From positions 10,120,888 through 10,184,887 of the forward strand of contig CP053172.1 of NCBI GenBank assembly GCA_014607495.2: a DNA stretch of 64,000 bases. The letters run 5' to 3'. Every line of letters starts with the position of its first letter. Position 1 is the stretch's first letter. The position numbers were made by a program, and so were the translations under genes. The stretch is from Carposina sasakii (lineage: Eukaryota > Arthropoda > Insecta > Lepidoptera > Carposinidae). Shown here one piece after another: positions 33,901 through 44,529 of the stretch. The notes below the pieces were generated by a model. That model saw only the letters and a program-made list of their open reading frames with translations, was not told the origin of the DNA and made no database searches.

Positions 33901-34288
33901 AGCGTGAACTTTGTGTTCTGGACACATTTTGCATTTCACTGCGCACAAATGGGCGTCACGCTTCAGCTGCACGTAGCTAATAGCATCGTCTCCGTATGAT
34001 GCTCTAGAAGACCTGAAAAAAAAATGCAACTAGTTGGTACATAAAATCAAGTCAAAAATAACCTAAAATCAAAGTCTTTATTTCAGGAAATATAACTCAT
34101 TTTATTTAGTAAACTGAATGAATGCTTACTAAGTAATGTTTTACATTTCTGTTTACTTACATTGAAGTCTTAACGTTGCGAAATTCCGAAGAACAAAAAT
34201 CACTGTTAGTTGCGAAAAATGTTCCGAGCATAACAGCGTCAATTTTTGGTAGATTAGTCGAATTTGCTTTACTAAATCCGGACTCCAT
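30969..34288 (-). pseudogene. YqaJ-type nuclease with SWIM-like finger, split by a Helitron-like insert
   Basis: Exon 1 is 34288-34161 (ATG, MESGFSKANS, donor GTAAGT). Exon 2 begins at 34012 after TTTTTCAG. It has Cys motifs (C-K-M-C-P) and a SWIM-like cluster (CEDCVASRGGCKHA), then a PD-(D/E)XK exonuclease fold: WFELRYGRITASKAYE, GRVLEDQVR, AGSPDGL, IVEIKCP. At 33080 the frame is cut by an 1885-base insert. On its other side (31194-30969) the same frame resumes with CNAQMQLQMYLTAM and GYFCVADPDY to a stop at 30969. Leaving out 31195-33079 keeps the frame without a base lost or gained. YqaJ proteins are alkaline-exonuclease relatives; their role in ISL2EU transposition is not known to me. Confidence 0.88.
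31195..33079 (+). mobile_element. Non-autonomous Helitron-like insertion in the YqaJ gene
   Basis: Starts TCCCAACTAATATTATAAAT and ends GTCGTCCACTAG, with host A at 31194 and T at 33080 and no target duplication, the Helitron pattern (5' TC, 3' CTAG, A/T site). A GC-rich inverted word sits just before the CTAG end. The interior has lepidopteran-type repeat phrases (AACCGATTTTGATGAAATTT and CTGAACCGATTTCGATGCAG) and a GC-rich block at 31858-32010. A second Helitron-like start (TCTATACATATAATAAAAAT) at about 32748 suggests a nested or tandem unit. No Rep/helicase gene is present. Confidence 0.8.
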
Positions 34289-34583
34289 AGCTATTTATCT
34301 CAACCTTTTGAAATATCGATAATTCAGAAGTTTTTTTGCAAAAATCGGCGAATAATTGTTACTGGGTTTGTGTATTTACTACTAAAACGTCAACAACAAC
34401 AATGGCGCACGCACTGACTGACGTCACGCTCTCTGATTGGCGTTCACTGTCACGTGATTAAATTTATATTTTTCGGTTTTAAATAATGAAAAATATTAAT
34501 AATCTTACATTTTTATAATAAATAAATAATTGTATTTACTTCTATACATAACAATAAAGTTATATGTATTACAACATGACCTA
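34289..34583. other. Probable ISL2EU right end; no gene
   Basis: About 34300-34450 lies upstream of the YqaJ start and has TGACGTCA words resembling one near 28610, so the ISL2EU end is probably here. I could not define its terminal repeat. 34450-34583 is AT-rich. Confidence 0.35.
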
Positions 34584-37036
34584 TTATTTTTTAGTGGACA
34601 CAAGCCTATTATCGCAACTTGCCTTTCTTTTATACGACGCGTTCGACGTGGGAGTACTGGCGCTGGAGAAATTACTTTCAGGACATTCCGGACTTTCAAG
34701 AAAGGGTAGAAATTCTTCACTGGACATAGTGCTGTTATCGAGGTCTTGTTCAAGATTGCCTGTAGTAGGGCGTCCCTCCAAATATGGCTTTAAAAATCCC
34801 ATTTGATGTTCAAACCGCCAAGGCGCAATCTTTTTTCCAGCTTGGCCACTTTTCTTTTGGCGCCGTTTCATAGCATTATTGTAGCAATTGCGCAACTTAT
34901 TCCAATTTTCTTTACACTCCTCAACTGCAAAAAGAAATTAAGACATAGAATATTATTGTTAAAATGTCTCACGGAAGTTTAAATACAATTTTTTTTGTAT
35001 ATTACAGATTCCTGGCTACGGGTAATTCATTTCGAAGTATCGGATTCAGTTTTCGTATGGGATTTTCGACTGTACGCATAATTGTGATGGAGGTTTGTGA
35101 AGCGATTTGGAAGAATATTAGCCCTATTGTGATGCCGCAACCAACATTAGAAATGTGGAAACAAATAGCAGCTGATTTTGAACGATTTTGGAATTTTCCA
35201 AATCTCATTGGTGCTCTCGATGGTAAGCACATAAACATAAAGTGTCCTATCAATGGTGGCTCGGATTATTGGAATTACAAAGGTCAGCATTCCATTGTAC
35301 TTCTGGCTTTGGTAGATGCTCATTACAAATTTGTAGTAATAGACGTGGGCTCCTACGGAAGAAATAGCGACGGAGGAATTTTCGAAAAATCGATCCTTGG
35401 TAAACTATTAGAAAATAATAAATTAAACGTACCAGAAGATCAACCTCTTATGCCCGGGTCAGAACCACTTCCATATGTTATAGTCGCTGATGAAGCATTT
35501 CCTCTTAAACATTATCTACTGAGGCTTTATAGCAAAAATGCTTTGCTTAATAATGAACCAAATAAAATTTTCAACTATCGACTTTCACGGGCCAGAAGAA
35601 TCGTGGAAAATGCATTCGGAATATTAAGAGCAAGATGGCGGGTATTTCAAGGACCCATCCAGGTACAGCCAAAAATGGTTGACAAAATAGTTATGGCTGC
35701 ATGCTGCCTTCATAACTATTTAGGTACAACTTTTGAGATACACAATGAAATATCTGCAGAACCCAGGACAGCGACACAACAATCATTACATACATTGGAT
35801 GGTCTTAGGAGGAACCCAACACAATATGCCAACACCATTAGAGAAAAATTTAAACAATATTTTGTCTCATGCGAGGGTTCAGTGCCGTGGCAATTAAATA
35901 TGGTGAGAAGAGGAATGCAAAGTACACACAACCAAAATAATTAAACAGGATAGGTACATACCTATTTTAAAAATAAATCAATCAATAGATAATTTATGTG
36001 TTTTATTGTCCGACGTCTATGCCCTGAAATTGTTTTTTACACGTACACATAAATTCTTATTCTGTAAGTTAATACCTTCTCTAAAAATTAATTACACAAC
36101 CCTATTGGAGCGGGTACCAGAGTCTATACAAATATTTGCATTGTCCTTTGCGTTTTACTCACAAGAGTGAACGAAAGTGTGATGAAAAATATTACGTATA
36201 TCACGGGACGTAAGGTTATTACTAACTCGAGTCATTAACAGCCAATTTCTATAATCAATCTCGAGAGATTTTTTGCATATTTCAGACTAGTGGACGCCCG
36301 CGACTCCGTCCGCGCGGACTACAATAAAGTGTCATATTAAGATAAAACATATACCAGTTTTTAAGTTAGCCCTCCCACTATAAAATAGCGAAAACCGCAT
36401 TTAATTCCATCCAGTAGTTTTTGCGTGATGCGCGAACAAACATACAGACAGACATACAGACAGACAAAAATTCTAAAAAGTGCTGTTTTGGCTTCTATTA
36501 GTTCTCAAAAGGCCCTATAATTTTTTTTACTGCCATATCTCCAATGTACAGAAAAACTTGAGTTACAGATTTATTATATTTAAAGATGTGACATTTGAAA
36601 TTTTGTATGAAAACAATTGAAATTTAACTCTGAAATATGCGAAAAATCTCTCATGATCGGTTATTGAAATTGGCTGTAAGTAGGTACCTACATTTTAGTT
36701 ATGAAGGTTACACGGAAAGACCATGTCTAATCACTTTTAGGAACTTTTGTTATACACGAATACTTTTATAACTTACTTTAAATTGAATTGTTTATTTCAA
36801 GCCCGACATTTTAGATTCAAAACTAATTTTCTAAAACAAGTCATTTACGTGTCCCTTCATGTTATAAGACGTATAAGAAAAATATTGTACCACGAGTGCT
36901 TACTAGTCTTGCCATGTAGTTTTGCTATCTCTTCCCATGCCGCATTGCGTAAAGTAATATCCCGATATTCTTTACACTTAATATTATAAATGGCTTCATA
37001 TCGCCTAACCAATTCAATTAGTTGTTCATCTCCCAT
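34584..37036 (-). CDS. Harbinger MADF (Myb/SANT-like) protein, two exons around a 1.98-kb intron
   Basis: Exon 1 (37036-36904) reads MGDEQLIELVRRYEAIYN, KEYRDITLRNAAWEEIAKL and ends at donor A/GTAAGC. Exon 2 (34924-34584) starts after TTTTTGCAG and continues ECKENWNKLRNCYNNAMK, KKSGQAGKKIAPWRFE, GFLKPYLEGRP. Junction phase is correct (133 bases plus the next two form an Ile codon). Together they form a complete MADF domain followed by a Ser/Pro-rich tail, about 157 residues. MADF proteins are the DNA-binding partner that brings the Harbinger transposase to DNA. The intron contains the transposase exon on the opposite strand. No inactivating change is visible. Confidence 0.85.
35008..35944 (+). 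CDS. PIF/Harbinger transposase, last exon
   Basis: The exon begins after acceptor TATATTACAG with RFLATGNSFRSIGFSFRMG, the usual start of the HARBI1-like core, and runs open to the stop at 35944. Catalytic D in LDGKHINIKCP, second D in VIDVGSYGRNSDGGIF, DEAFPL, and E in RARRIVENAFGILRARWRVF are all present. An upstream exon, expected by comparison with the second Harbinger at 51.6 kb, was not found left of this exon, so the gene is probably 5'-truncated. It lies wholly inside the MADF gene's intron, on the opposite strand. Confidence 0.88.
36239..36676. mobile_element. Miniature inverted-repeat element with TAA flanks
   Basis: About 48-bp inverted ends (CAGCCAATTTCTATAATCAA outward on the left, inverse at 36629-36676, roughly 85% similar). 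TAA stands on both sides (36236-36238 and 36677-36679), as expected for Harbinger-type 3-bp target sites. It lies in the MADF intron and itself contains a Helitron fragment. Confidence 0.7.
36287..36586 (-). mobile_element. Short Helitron-like element inside the miniature element
   Basis: On the minus strand the 3' end is GGCGTCCACTAG (CTAG at 36287-36290) with A outside, and the probable 5' end is TCTTTAAATATAATAAATC at 36586 with T outside. The body has the ATTCCATCCAGTAGTTTTTG and CAGACAGACA phrases found in related copies. The 5' end is less certain than the 3' end. Confidence 0.6.
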
Positions 37037-37091
37037 TGCAACGCGAGCGTGACCTGTCTATGTCTGACTGACGCGCTAGGAACGTAAGATC

Positions 37092-37297
37092 TAGAAACAC
37101 ACTGATCGTACGCGTGGGAACGCGTGTGATTATCCCCTCCACGTTCCCACGCCGATCTGGCGCGACAGGTCGAACGTTGCATGGGACGCATGGGATAGCA
37201 TTGCGTATGACAAGTATGTTTCTAAGCATACAAATATCAGGGTCCAGATATCATAATGCATTGCGTACGTTGCGTACGTGGGACAAGTGTGTTTCTA
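37092..37297. repeat. Inverted-repeat cluster, probable Harbinger right end
   Basis: TAGAAACACACTGATCGTAC at 37092 is matched in inverse by GTGGGACAAGTGTGTTTCTA ending at 37297; a third partial copy lies at 37204-37225. A second inverted pair GCGTGGGAACG/CGTTCCCACGC lies at about 37112-37163. It is 55 bases upstream of the MADF start codon, where the terminal repeat is expected. No matching left end was found near 34.5 kb. Confidence 0.5.
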
Positions 37298-37477
37298 CCA
37301 TAAATTAAACACAATAATGAAAATTTTCATATGGTTCATACTTACTTACATTATTTATTTTGTGACACGTCTCATGACACGGGGACTGAAGTGAAAATAA
37401 GTAGGTAACATAAAAAGTTTTCTTACATCTTTGTTGATGAATTAGTGGAATAATAACTACGGTGGATTGTCTCTAGC

Positions 37478-37562
37478 AAATAACAGACGTGCGTATTGTT
37501 CAACGTTTATTGCAAAACTGACCATAGACTACAATACAATAAACAATTGCTAGATGCACCAA
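37478..37562 (-). repeat. Gypsy 3' LTR fragment (U5 side)
   Basis: About 85 bases (from TAGCAAATAACAGACGTGCG to GATGCACCA) match 44530-44618. On the minus strand this would be the end of the LTR, with AATAAA. The rest of the LTR toward the Gypsy pol is interrupted at TTAA 37649-37652 by piggyBac-type elements. Confidence 0.6.
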
Positions 37563-37652
37563 TACCTCTACCCTTAATTAATAACCATCTTACACTAATT
37601 ACAACATTTGAGTAAGTACCTATCATATAAATACAGTTGTCTAATTTATTAA

Positions 37653-38573
37653 GGGGTTATATCCACTTGTGATTTTCAAAAAATCGATTTTGATTTTTTT
37701 TCATTTTTTCATTGTATATATATTCAAGAATATTCTCTGAAAATTTCAAATCGATCCGACAATTAGTTTCGGAGATATGAGCGTATTAGTAAGTCTCCGA
37801 GCGTTCGAAAGTACGAGTAGGCGGAGCACGAGCCGGAGTAGCAGCTGTTTCTGGTAGCTTCTACCCTTTTGTTCTCGACTTATATTGTGTTTGGGACCCT
37901 AAGATAATAATACAAATGGAAGCAAACGACGAAGCAGAGGGTTCCTCTTATGGTGCTGGAATAGATGACACGATGTAAGTTGAAAAAAAATAATTAATTT
38001 AGTGTAAATCGTTCCCGAAACTTTAAACGCGTTTATCTCAAAACCGTGTTTTCAGAGTCGGTGAGGAAAATTTCTCCGAAACCGCTAAACCGATCGGTTT
38101 GAAATTTTCACACGACTTACTCAGATATATTTTTCAGGTAATGATCGAAGGAATAAGGTTTTGGACAATAATTTCGATTTTTTAAGCCACTTTGAAGTGA
38201 AAAATTTTCGTGAAAAACTGATTTTTTTTTTTGAACAGCCGCCATTTTGTCAAAAATCGAAATTTTGACTAGACCTTCGATCATTACCTGTATTTATTTA
38301 TTATAAAACTAAATATTTTTGGTTTTTGGTTTTCAGATAATTTGGACCAGAGATATCTTGCTCACCGCCAAGCACTTTTTTTTGGAGGTCTCTCCGCAGA
38401 TCATCTACAGGAGCTAGGGGATCCAATATTTTTTTAAATAAACCGCTGATTGTTAAAGTACATTAAATTCTGTTTAAGTACATTTTTTCCATTAATGTAT
38501 AAAATAAAATGACTCTTTGGAAAAAATTCACAAAAAAACGCGTTTTTTCTGCCTCGCAAGTGGATATAACCCC
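37653..38573. mobile_element. TTAA-flanked piggyBac-type miniature element
   Basis: Ends GGGGTTATATCCACTTG and its exact inverse (17 bp), with TTAA at 37649-37652 and 38574-38577. 921 bases. Inside, plus strand 37918-37976 reads an exon-like MEANDEAEGSSYGAGIDDT up to a GTAAGT donor, and 38338-38440 follows a TTTTCAG acceptor with DNLDQRYLAHRQALFF, though the direct junction is out of phase. It also has a hairpin pair CAGGTAATGATCGAAGG (about 38136) and its inverse (about 38275). No transposase. Confidence 0.85.
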
Positions 38574-38970
38574 TTAACACATATAATGCCTTGTCAGCCA
38601 CATATGGCTGACATTTTCCAAACCAATTGGGCCGTGTCAGCCATATGTGGCTGACGGAATATGCTTGTTTTGAAAGCGCGATTTTTCGTCGTCAGCCACG
38701 TTTTTTATGTTAAACTATATGTAGTATGGTTGACAAGGCCTGGTAAATTATTACTGTAATGATGGCATTGACACTTTTACTTACATTTTGAGAAATATCA
38801 AGTTTGTAAGTGGAAGTTTCGAAAACAAAAGAGTGATTACAAAAATAGTTGGTTTTTGCAAATAAAATTTATAGGTAAATGTTTTAATTGCTTTTATTTA
38901 TATTTAAGTTGGCATTGGCAAAATAATAAATCAATTGTACATCAATCATCATGTTCAAACACGTTTAAAC

Positions 38971-40689
38971 TCAAACATATCTATGGTCTAAATTGAAACA
39001 GCTGATACAATAGTGTGGCTCATTCGGGCAGTCTTCGCAGTATGTTACCACTCTTTTGGTTTTATTTCGAGCATGAACTCTTCCAAATTGGGCACAGTTT
39101 TCTTTATAACACCTAACACAATATTTACGACAGGCAGAGGCCAATCCTTGCCTTTTCTTCAATTCATGCTTTACTCGCCTAGGTCTAGAGGAGGCACTAG
39201 TTTCCGGGACTCCTGTATGCACGAGGTAGTCAACCAACGCGGTTCTAAACTGGACGACAGAGAGCTTCTTCTTGGTTGTTAATTTATATAAAATATATGA
39301 ATTTACAATCGCTGTATTCAATAATAACTCCATCGCCAATCTTTTGGGCCATTTCGTTGTCTTCCGAAGAGGGGTTGTGTAAGAGGACATTTGGTCTGAC
39401 AGATCAACCGCTGATTTTGCATGATTATAATCTACCACAATCTTCGGTTTAATTTTTTCTTTTCCTTTTTTAGTTATTCTTCTGAAACTTACGGAGTGCT
39501 TAGTAGACAGCAGCAGTACATCCCGCTTGTCTTTCCATTTCATAATTGTTATTCCGTCGTCATTTTCTTGAGCTGAGAATTCTCCTGTCTTCAGTTTTGT
39601 TTGGACAACTGTTTGAGGTAAACCTCGTCTATTTTTTCTAAGTGTGCCTATGAGATGAGTTTGTCCCGCTAGTAGTTTTCGTGCCAGATCCAAACTGGTA
39701 TACCAATTATCTGTGCAAACCGTATGTCCTTTATTTAGATAATCGTCACACAAGGCAAGGACAACATTAGTCGGTGTAGTATTGACATTGTCATAATTTT
39801 TGCCAGCATAAACTTGCACTTTTACAGTGTATCCTGGGTTTGAGCACAGCTTAAAAAGTTTTATCCCATATTTGTGTCGCTTATTTTTATTGTATTGCCT
39901 AAAAATAACGCGGCCACGAAATGGGATTAGACTTTCGTCAACACACATTTCTTGATTAGGTGTATAATAACATTTAAAATTAGCATTTAGCATATCTAAT
40001 AAGTGTCTAACTTTAAACAATCGGTCCTCCTTATTGTGATTTATTTCATTATTGGCAAAGTGCAACATCCTCAAAATGAGTTCAAATCGATTTCGGCTCA
40101 TAATGGACTTGACAAATTGCTGTTCAAAACATTTGTTAGTGCTCCAGTACAAAGATAGTTGAGGTAGTTTCACTATCCCCATCCAAATTAAAATGCCAAA
40201 GAATCGTTTAATTTCATGGCAATTTGTTGGCATCCATTTCTGCATTCGGTATGATTTTGTTGCACTTTTGTTCAAGGTTTGTAAAGCAAAGCGATTTGTT
40301 TCTTCGGCTATGTACTCGAATATACTGTCAGGTACTAGCAATGAATAAAATTCTGCTGGTTTAGCTGAACTCATGCTGCTTCGCAATGAAAATGGCTTAA
40401 GCCCAGGACATTCAGTATATGGAATAATACTTGGTTGCTTACCCAACGGATTGAACCATACTTCAGTATTTCGTGAGGTTGGTAACACGGGAATCTGATC
40501 ATCTTCACTGTCGGATAAAATCTGGCGTCGATGATGATTTTTGGTCCGTGCGATTGATACTGTATCATCGAGATCAACGTCAAATACTTGTGTAGCATCA
40601 CTATTTGATAATGTGTTACATTCTTGATTATACTCTGTTAAATCTAATTGCGATAGTTCGTAGTCCAAATCATCATCAAAATCTTCCAT
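38971..40689 (-). CDS. piggyBac transposase, intact
   Basis: Uninterrupted 572-residue transposase, close to the usual family length. An acidic N-terminus (MEDFDDDLDYELSQLDL) precedes the DDE_Tnp_1_7 core. The three catalytic Asp are in MCVDESLIPFRGR, VCTDNWYTSLDLA and VVDYNHAKSAVDLSDQM. The C-terminus is a Cys-rich domain (CRKYCVRCY, YCEDCPNEPHYCISCF) used to bind the transposon ends. No stop, frameshift or missing catalytic residue is visible, so it is one of the few plausibly active genes here. It sits inside the Gypsy 3' LTR. Confidence 0.95.
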   Translation of the reverse strand: MEDFDDDLDYELSQLDLTEYNQECNTLSNSDATQVFDVDLDDTVSIARTKNHHRRQILSDSEDDQIPVLPTSRNTEVWFNPLGKQPSIIPYTECPGLKPFSLRSSMSSAKPAEFYSLLVPDSIFEYIAEETNRFALQTLNKSATKSYRMQKWMPTNCHEIKRFFGILIWMGIVKLPQLSLYWSTNKCFEQQFVKSIMSRNRFELILRMLHFANNEINHNKEDRLFKVRHLLDMLNANFKCYYTPNQEMCVDESLIPFRGRVIFRQYNKNKRHKYGIKLFKLCSNPGYTVKVQVYAGKNYDNVNTTPTNVVLALCDDYLNKGHTVCTDNWYTSLDLARKLLAGQTHLIGTLRKNRRGLPQTVVQTKLKTGEFSAQENDDGITIMKWKDKRDVLLLSTKHSVSFRRITKKGKEKIKPKIVVDYNHAKSAVDLSDQMSSYTTPLRKTTKWPKRLAMELLLNTAIVNSYILYKLTTKKKLSVVQFRTALVDYLVHTGVPETSASSRPRRVKHELKKRQGLASACRKYCVRCYKENCAQFGRVHARNKTKRVVTYCEDCPNEPHYCISCFNLDHRYV

Positions 40690-41092
40690 TTTTTGTTGAA
40701 AATCACAAATCAGTAACTAATAACTTGCTAAATCACTAACTGAACAACTATTTACTGCAGTCTCCTTCGATGCACAGCGACAAATGACGCGCGGGGGGCA
40801 AACACACGCTGCTAAACAATCAAAATGGCGCCGGCGGCGGCGAGCGACGCATTCGTTTCGCGCGCTTTTGAAATCATATGGCTGACAAAATGGCTGACGC
40901 GGCCCCATTGAGAATTTTATTACAGTGGCGCCGCGTCAGCCATATATGGCAGCCACCATTATTTATTTATTTATTTCACTATTACATTATGTAAAATGTA
41001 ACGAAAATAGTGAATTAAGACATTCCTCACATTCCATGACCGTATTTTACAAAAAAAAAAAATACAGTTAGTTCATTTGTTAGTACGGCATT

Positions 41093-41235
41093 ATATCGTT
41101 CCTTCGGTGCAACAACGGCACAATTGTCAAAAAATACAAAAAGCAATTGTGTCGTTATTCTACTTTAGAACAAGGGCACATTTGCCTAAAAATGCAAAAC
41201 ACAATTGTGCCGTTGTTGTACCGAAGGTGCGATAT
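41093..41235. repeat. Short element with 35-bp inverted ends
   Basis: ATATCGTTCCTTCGGTGCAA at 41093 and its inverse ending at 41235 match over 35 bases with three differences; both contain AACGGCACAATTGT. The ACAATTG word recurs between them. It may be an independent miniature element or part of the piggyBac right end. Confidence 0.75.
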
Positions 41236-41313
41236 GTGTTAATCACACAAGGGCATAGATAAAACTGAAATAAATGTTATCTGAGAAACTTAACCTAACT
41301 TACAATTATAAAT

Positions 41314-44300
41314 TTAATCATCGAACATAAAACGAGCTGGAAGTTTCCTTTTCCTCCTGGGACGCTCGGCAACGACACCAGGAGAAACTTGAGTTCTGTT
41401 TTCGGGCACACTGGGCATAGTGTTAGTACTGGGTAATGACGGTTCACAAGCATTACCTATGTTTGCTGGAGTCGGGGGTACGGGGGACGCCGCAGATGAA
41501 CGCACAGTCGGGAGATCGCTGTCACCGGGGGACAATACGGCTGCTGCCGCCGGCGGCGCCGAACCCTCCGTGATTGTCAACTCAACGCGCTCTCCACTCT
41601 CCCCACTAGCCCCACTTACTGGTACACTCCTCTCGTCGTCGTCTACTGAAGCTACCAGTGAACTTATCCGGGGAGGACGTACTGCAGGGCTACGTGCCAC
41701 GTTTAAACCGGCCGACATATTAGATACCCTACGTCTTAATTGGTCGATATGTCTATGTATTTCGATTCCGTTTCCATAACTAACCTTATAATCAGTGTTA
41801 CCTAACTTTTCCGTAATCTTCCCTGGAAGCCACTTATCCCTAGAACGGTAATCTCGACACCACACATTCTCACCTGGCTCCAGACTGCGATATTGGGCAG
41901 CCCTGGCGTGTTCATCGACCACAAACCGCCTTTGCATTAGCTGTGACCGGTCAGGTTTTAATTTATCTAAACGCATTCGTAATTGACGCCCTTGAAGTAT
42001 CTTTGCAGGACTAGCACCGGTTGACTGATGTTCCGTATTCCTATAAGCCAACAAAAATCTATTCAAAGCTGTATCACTGTCAATTTTTTGTTTCATTGCT
42101 TTTTTATTACGCGTTTACTCTGCCTCAATCCATTTAGAACAATCATGTACCACTATTAAGTATGTGTTGCCTAAAATCGGCCCTAGAAAGTCAATATGTA
42201 ACCTAGACCATGGTCTATCTGGCCACGGCCAGGGGCTAGGCGTATGGACGGTCGGTGCATCTGCCACTGCCGCGCATACGGTGCAAGAGCGGCATGCTGC
42301 TTCTACAGCCGCATCCACGCCGGGCCACCAAACGTAACTACGTGCTAAAGCCTTCGTTTTTACCATGCCCATATGCGAATCATGTAACTCGTCAATCACT
42401 TTTGCCCTACAAGACGCTGGAATCACTACACGGTGGCCCTACATGACGCATCCTAGCTCACTATAAAGTTCATTTTTTCTATTTACATATGGTTTTAATT
42501 CTAATCTAATGCTTTTTATTAAAATGTCATCATAAAAACTACCACATCCTGTACATTTTTAAATAAATTTTCCATAAACTTTTGAAAGATGCCTGGGCTT
42601 GAAGCTAGGCCATAAACTAGACGATTATACTTGAATAATCCTCGGTGTGTGTTTATGACAGTATATAATCTAGAAGGTTCATCTAACACTAGTTGATTGT
42701 ATGCCTGTGATAGATCTAATTTAGTGAAGTACAGATTTCCACTAAGATTACTAAACAGATCATCCACCTTAGGAACCGGATACCTATCGACCAATAAGAC
42801 GCGATTAAGGGTTACCTTATAGTCGGCACATAGACGTATACCTCCGTCCCTCTTAGTAGCGATCACGAGAGGAGTGGCCCAGTCGGAGCGCTCGACAGGC
42901 TCCACGACGCCGGCGCGCAGCATGGCGTCCAGCTCGGCGTCCAATCGCGCGCGCAGCGCGTACGGCACGGGCCGCGAGCGGCAGAACACCGGCGCCGCGT
43001 CCGCCCGCACGTGCAGCCTCACCTCCGCGCCCTTATACCTGCCCAGCGAGCCGTCGAACAGTGACTCATGCCTGGAAATTATATCATTAATAGAAGCTGT
43101 ACTGTCCTTACTATCCACTATATTATTTACACTCATGTACAATTTAGGTATTTCGATCCCTAATTCTGCAAGCCATTGCCAACCTAACAACGAAGTGATT
43201 CCATTATCTATTACGTACAGGTCTAATGACTTAAAAACATCTCTATATTGCACTACTACCTTTAAATAACCTAGCGGTCGTATTACAGTACCGTTATAGA
43301 ATTTTAAATTTAGTTCACATGGATGTAAAATCATATCGCTATAATTTTTAATATATGTGTCTTTGCTTATACATGACAAAGCTGAACCTGTGTCTACTTC
43401 CATAGTTAAATTTCTGTTACTCACTCTTAGAGACATACTCACTGGTTTATAGTCACTTAGTGTCATCTGATACATTGGTTCCTCGATGTCCACCGCATCC
43501 TCAGCATCCTCGAGGTCCAGCGCGGGCGGCTGTTGGTCTTGCAGCCAGTAGGTGCGCGCGACACGCCCCCGCCGCGAGTCGCCGCGCCCGCCGCGCCGCC
43601 CCCACGCCGCAGCTCCCCGCGCGTTTCCCGTGCTACCGCTGCCGCCGCCGCTACCGCCGCCGTATCCTTCAAACGCTCCGAATGGCATTCCGCCATCACC
43701 GCGTGTCTGTTTTTCGACCGATTCCAGTTTTGCATATTTTCCCGGGCACATTCTCCTCAGGTGGCCGATGTTTTTACAAAAACTGCATTCAAATCCTCTG
43801 TACCTGCAGGTTTCCGACTTATGCCCGGGATCACCACACGTCATGCATTTATTATAAAAACTATGCACTTTGTTGACCGTTGAATTGATATTATGATCAA
43901 CCGCGCCCGCATTTCTCTCCGCTGCCTCTAGGGTCACTGCCAATTTTACCGCCTTTTGATACTGGATGCTATCATCTTCTGCAAACAACCTTTGACGAAT
44001 TTGCTCACTTGTTAAACCACAAACTAGTTGATCGCGAAGGTTATCTTCTAAGCTCTCACCAAAGTCGCAAGTTTTAGCCAGTTTTTTTAATTCGGCCACG
44101 TAGTCACGTATGCTTTCCCCGTTTGCTTGCCGCCGTTGTCGGAATGTATAACGTTCCGCTAAAATTGATGGTTTTGGTTGCAGGTGATTTTCAAGTAGAG
44201 TGACTGCAGCTTCATATGTTAATGTTGAAGGTGATTTTGGACTTGCTAACGTTGACAACAATAAATATGCTTCCTCACCCATTACCGATATCATTATTGG

Positions 44301-44414
44301 CAATTTTAAACTATATTCGATTTTGTTTGCCATGAAATACATAGCTAGTCGCTCACAGTACACAGTCCAATTTCCTTCTTTAACATTGAATTCCTGTATT
44401 TTTATCACACTCAT
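41314..44414 (-). pseudogene. Gypsy gag-pol with two internal deletions and a break at the RT active site
   Basis: 44414-42519: gag (RFYVEL-type core, KLAKTCDFGESLEDNLRDQL), two zinc knuckles (CMTCGDPGHKSETC, CSFCKNIGHLRRMC), Gly/Arg-rich linker, protease (MEVDTGSALSCIS), and the first half of RT (FTKLDLSQAYNQL). One base is missing exactly where the F-x-D-D catalytic box should read, ending the frame. The second half of RT and RNase H are deleted. 42426-42115: integrase zinc domain (HDSHMGMVKTKAL, CRSCTVCA) and the first core Asp (LHIDFLGP). The rest of the core is deleted. 42096-41314: integrase tail (RFLLAYRNTEHQSTGASP, GENVWCRDYRS) and a Pro/Ser-rich end. The gag linker is extremely GC-rich (about 43480-43680). 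Confidence 0.92.
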
Positions 44415-44529
44415 TTGGTATTTTTAAGTTTAAATAAATATGTAATGAAAAAAAAATTATTGAATCCCGCCAAAACTTTTTAGCTGCGTTCGCGAATGTT
44501 CGTTCGTTCGTTTGACCCACTCGTTGCCA

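Larger units (their letters stand above)
38578..41238 (-). mobile_element. piggyBac transposon (right end tentative)
   Basis: The left end abuts TTAA 38574-38577, shared with the miniature element. A second TTAA at 41239-41242 is preceded by CGATATGTG; both sides read TTAACACATAT inward, an 11-base match. GTCAGCCATAT/ATGGCTGAC motifs cluster near both ends of the gene (38593-38613, 38637-38656, about 40877-40900, 40936-40950), suggesting transposase-binding sites. The true right end could instead be near 40960. Confidence 0.55.

Noticed and set aside
43460..43883. Pro/Ala/Arg-rich plus-strand ORFs
   Set aside because: Antisense shadows of the Gly/Arg-rich linker and zinc knuckles of the Gypsy gag.
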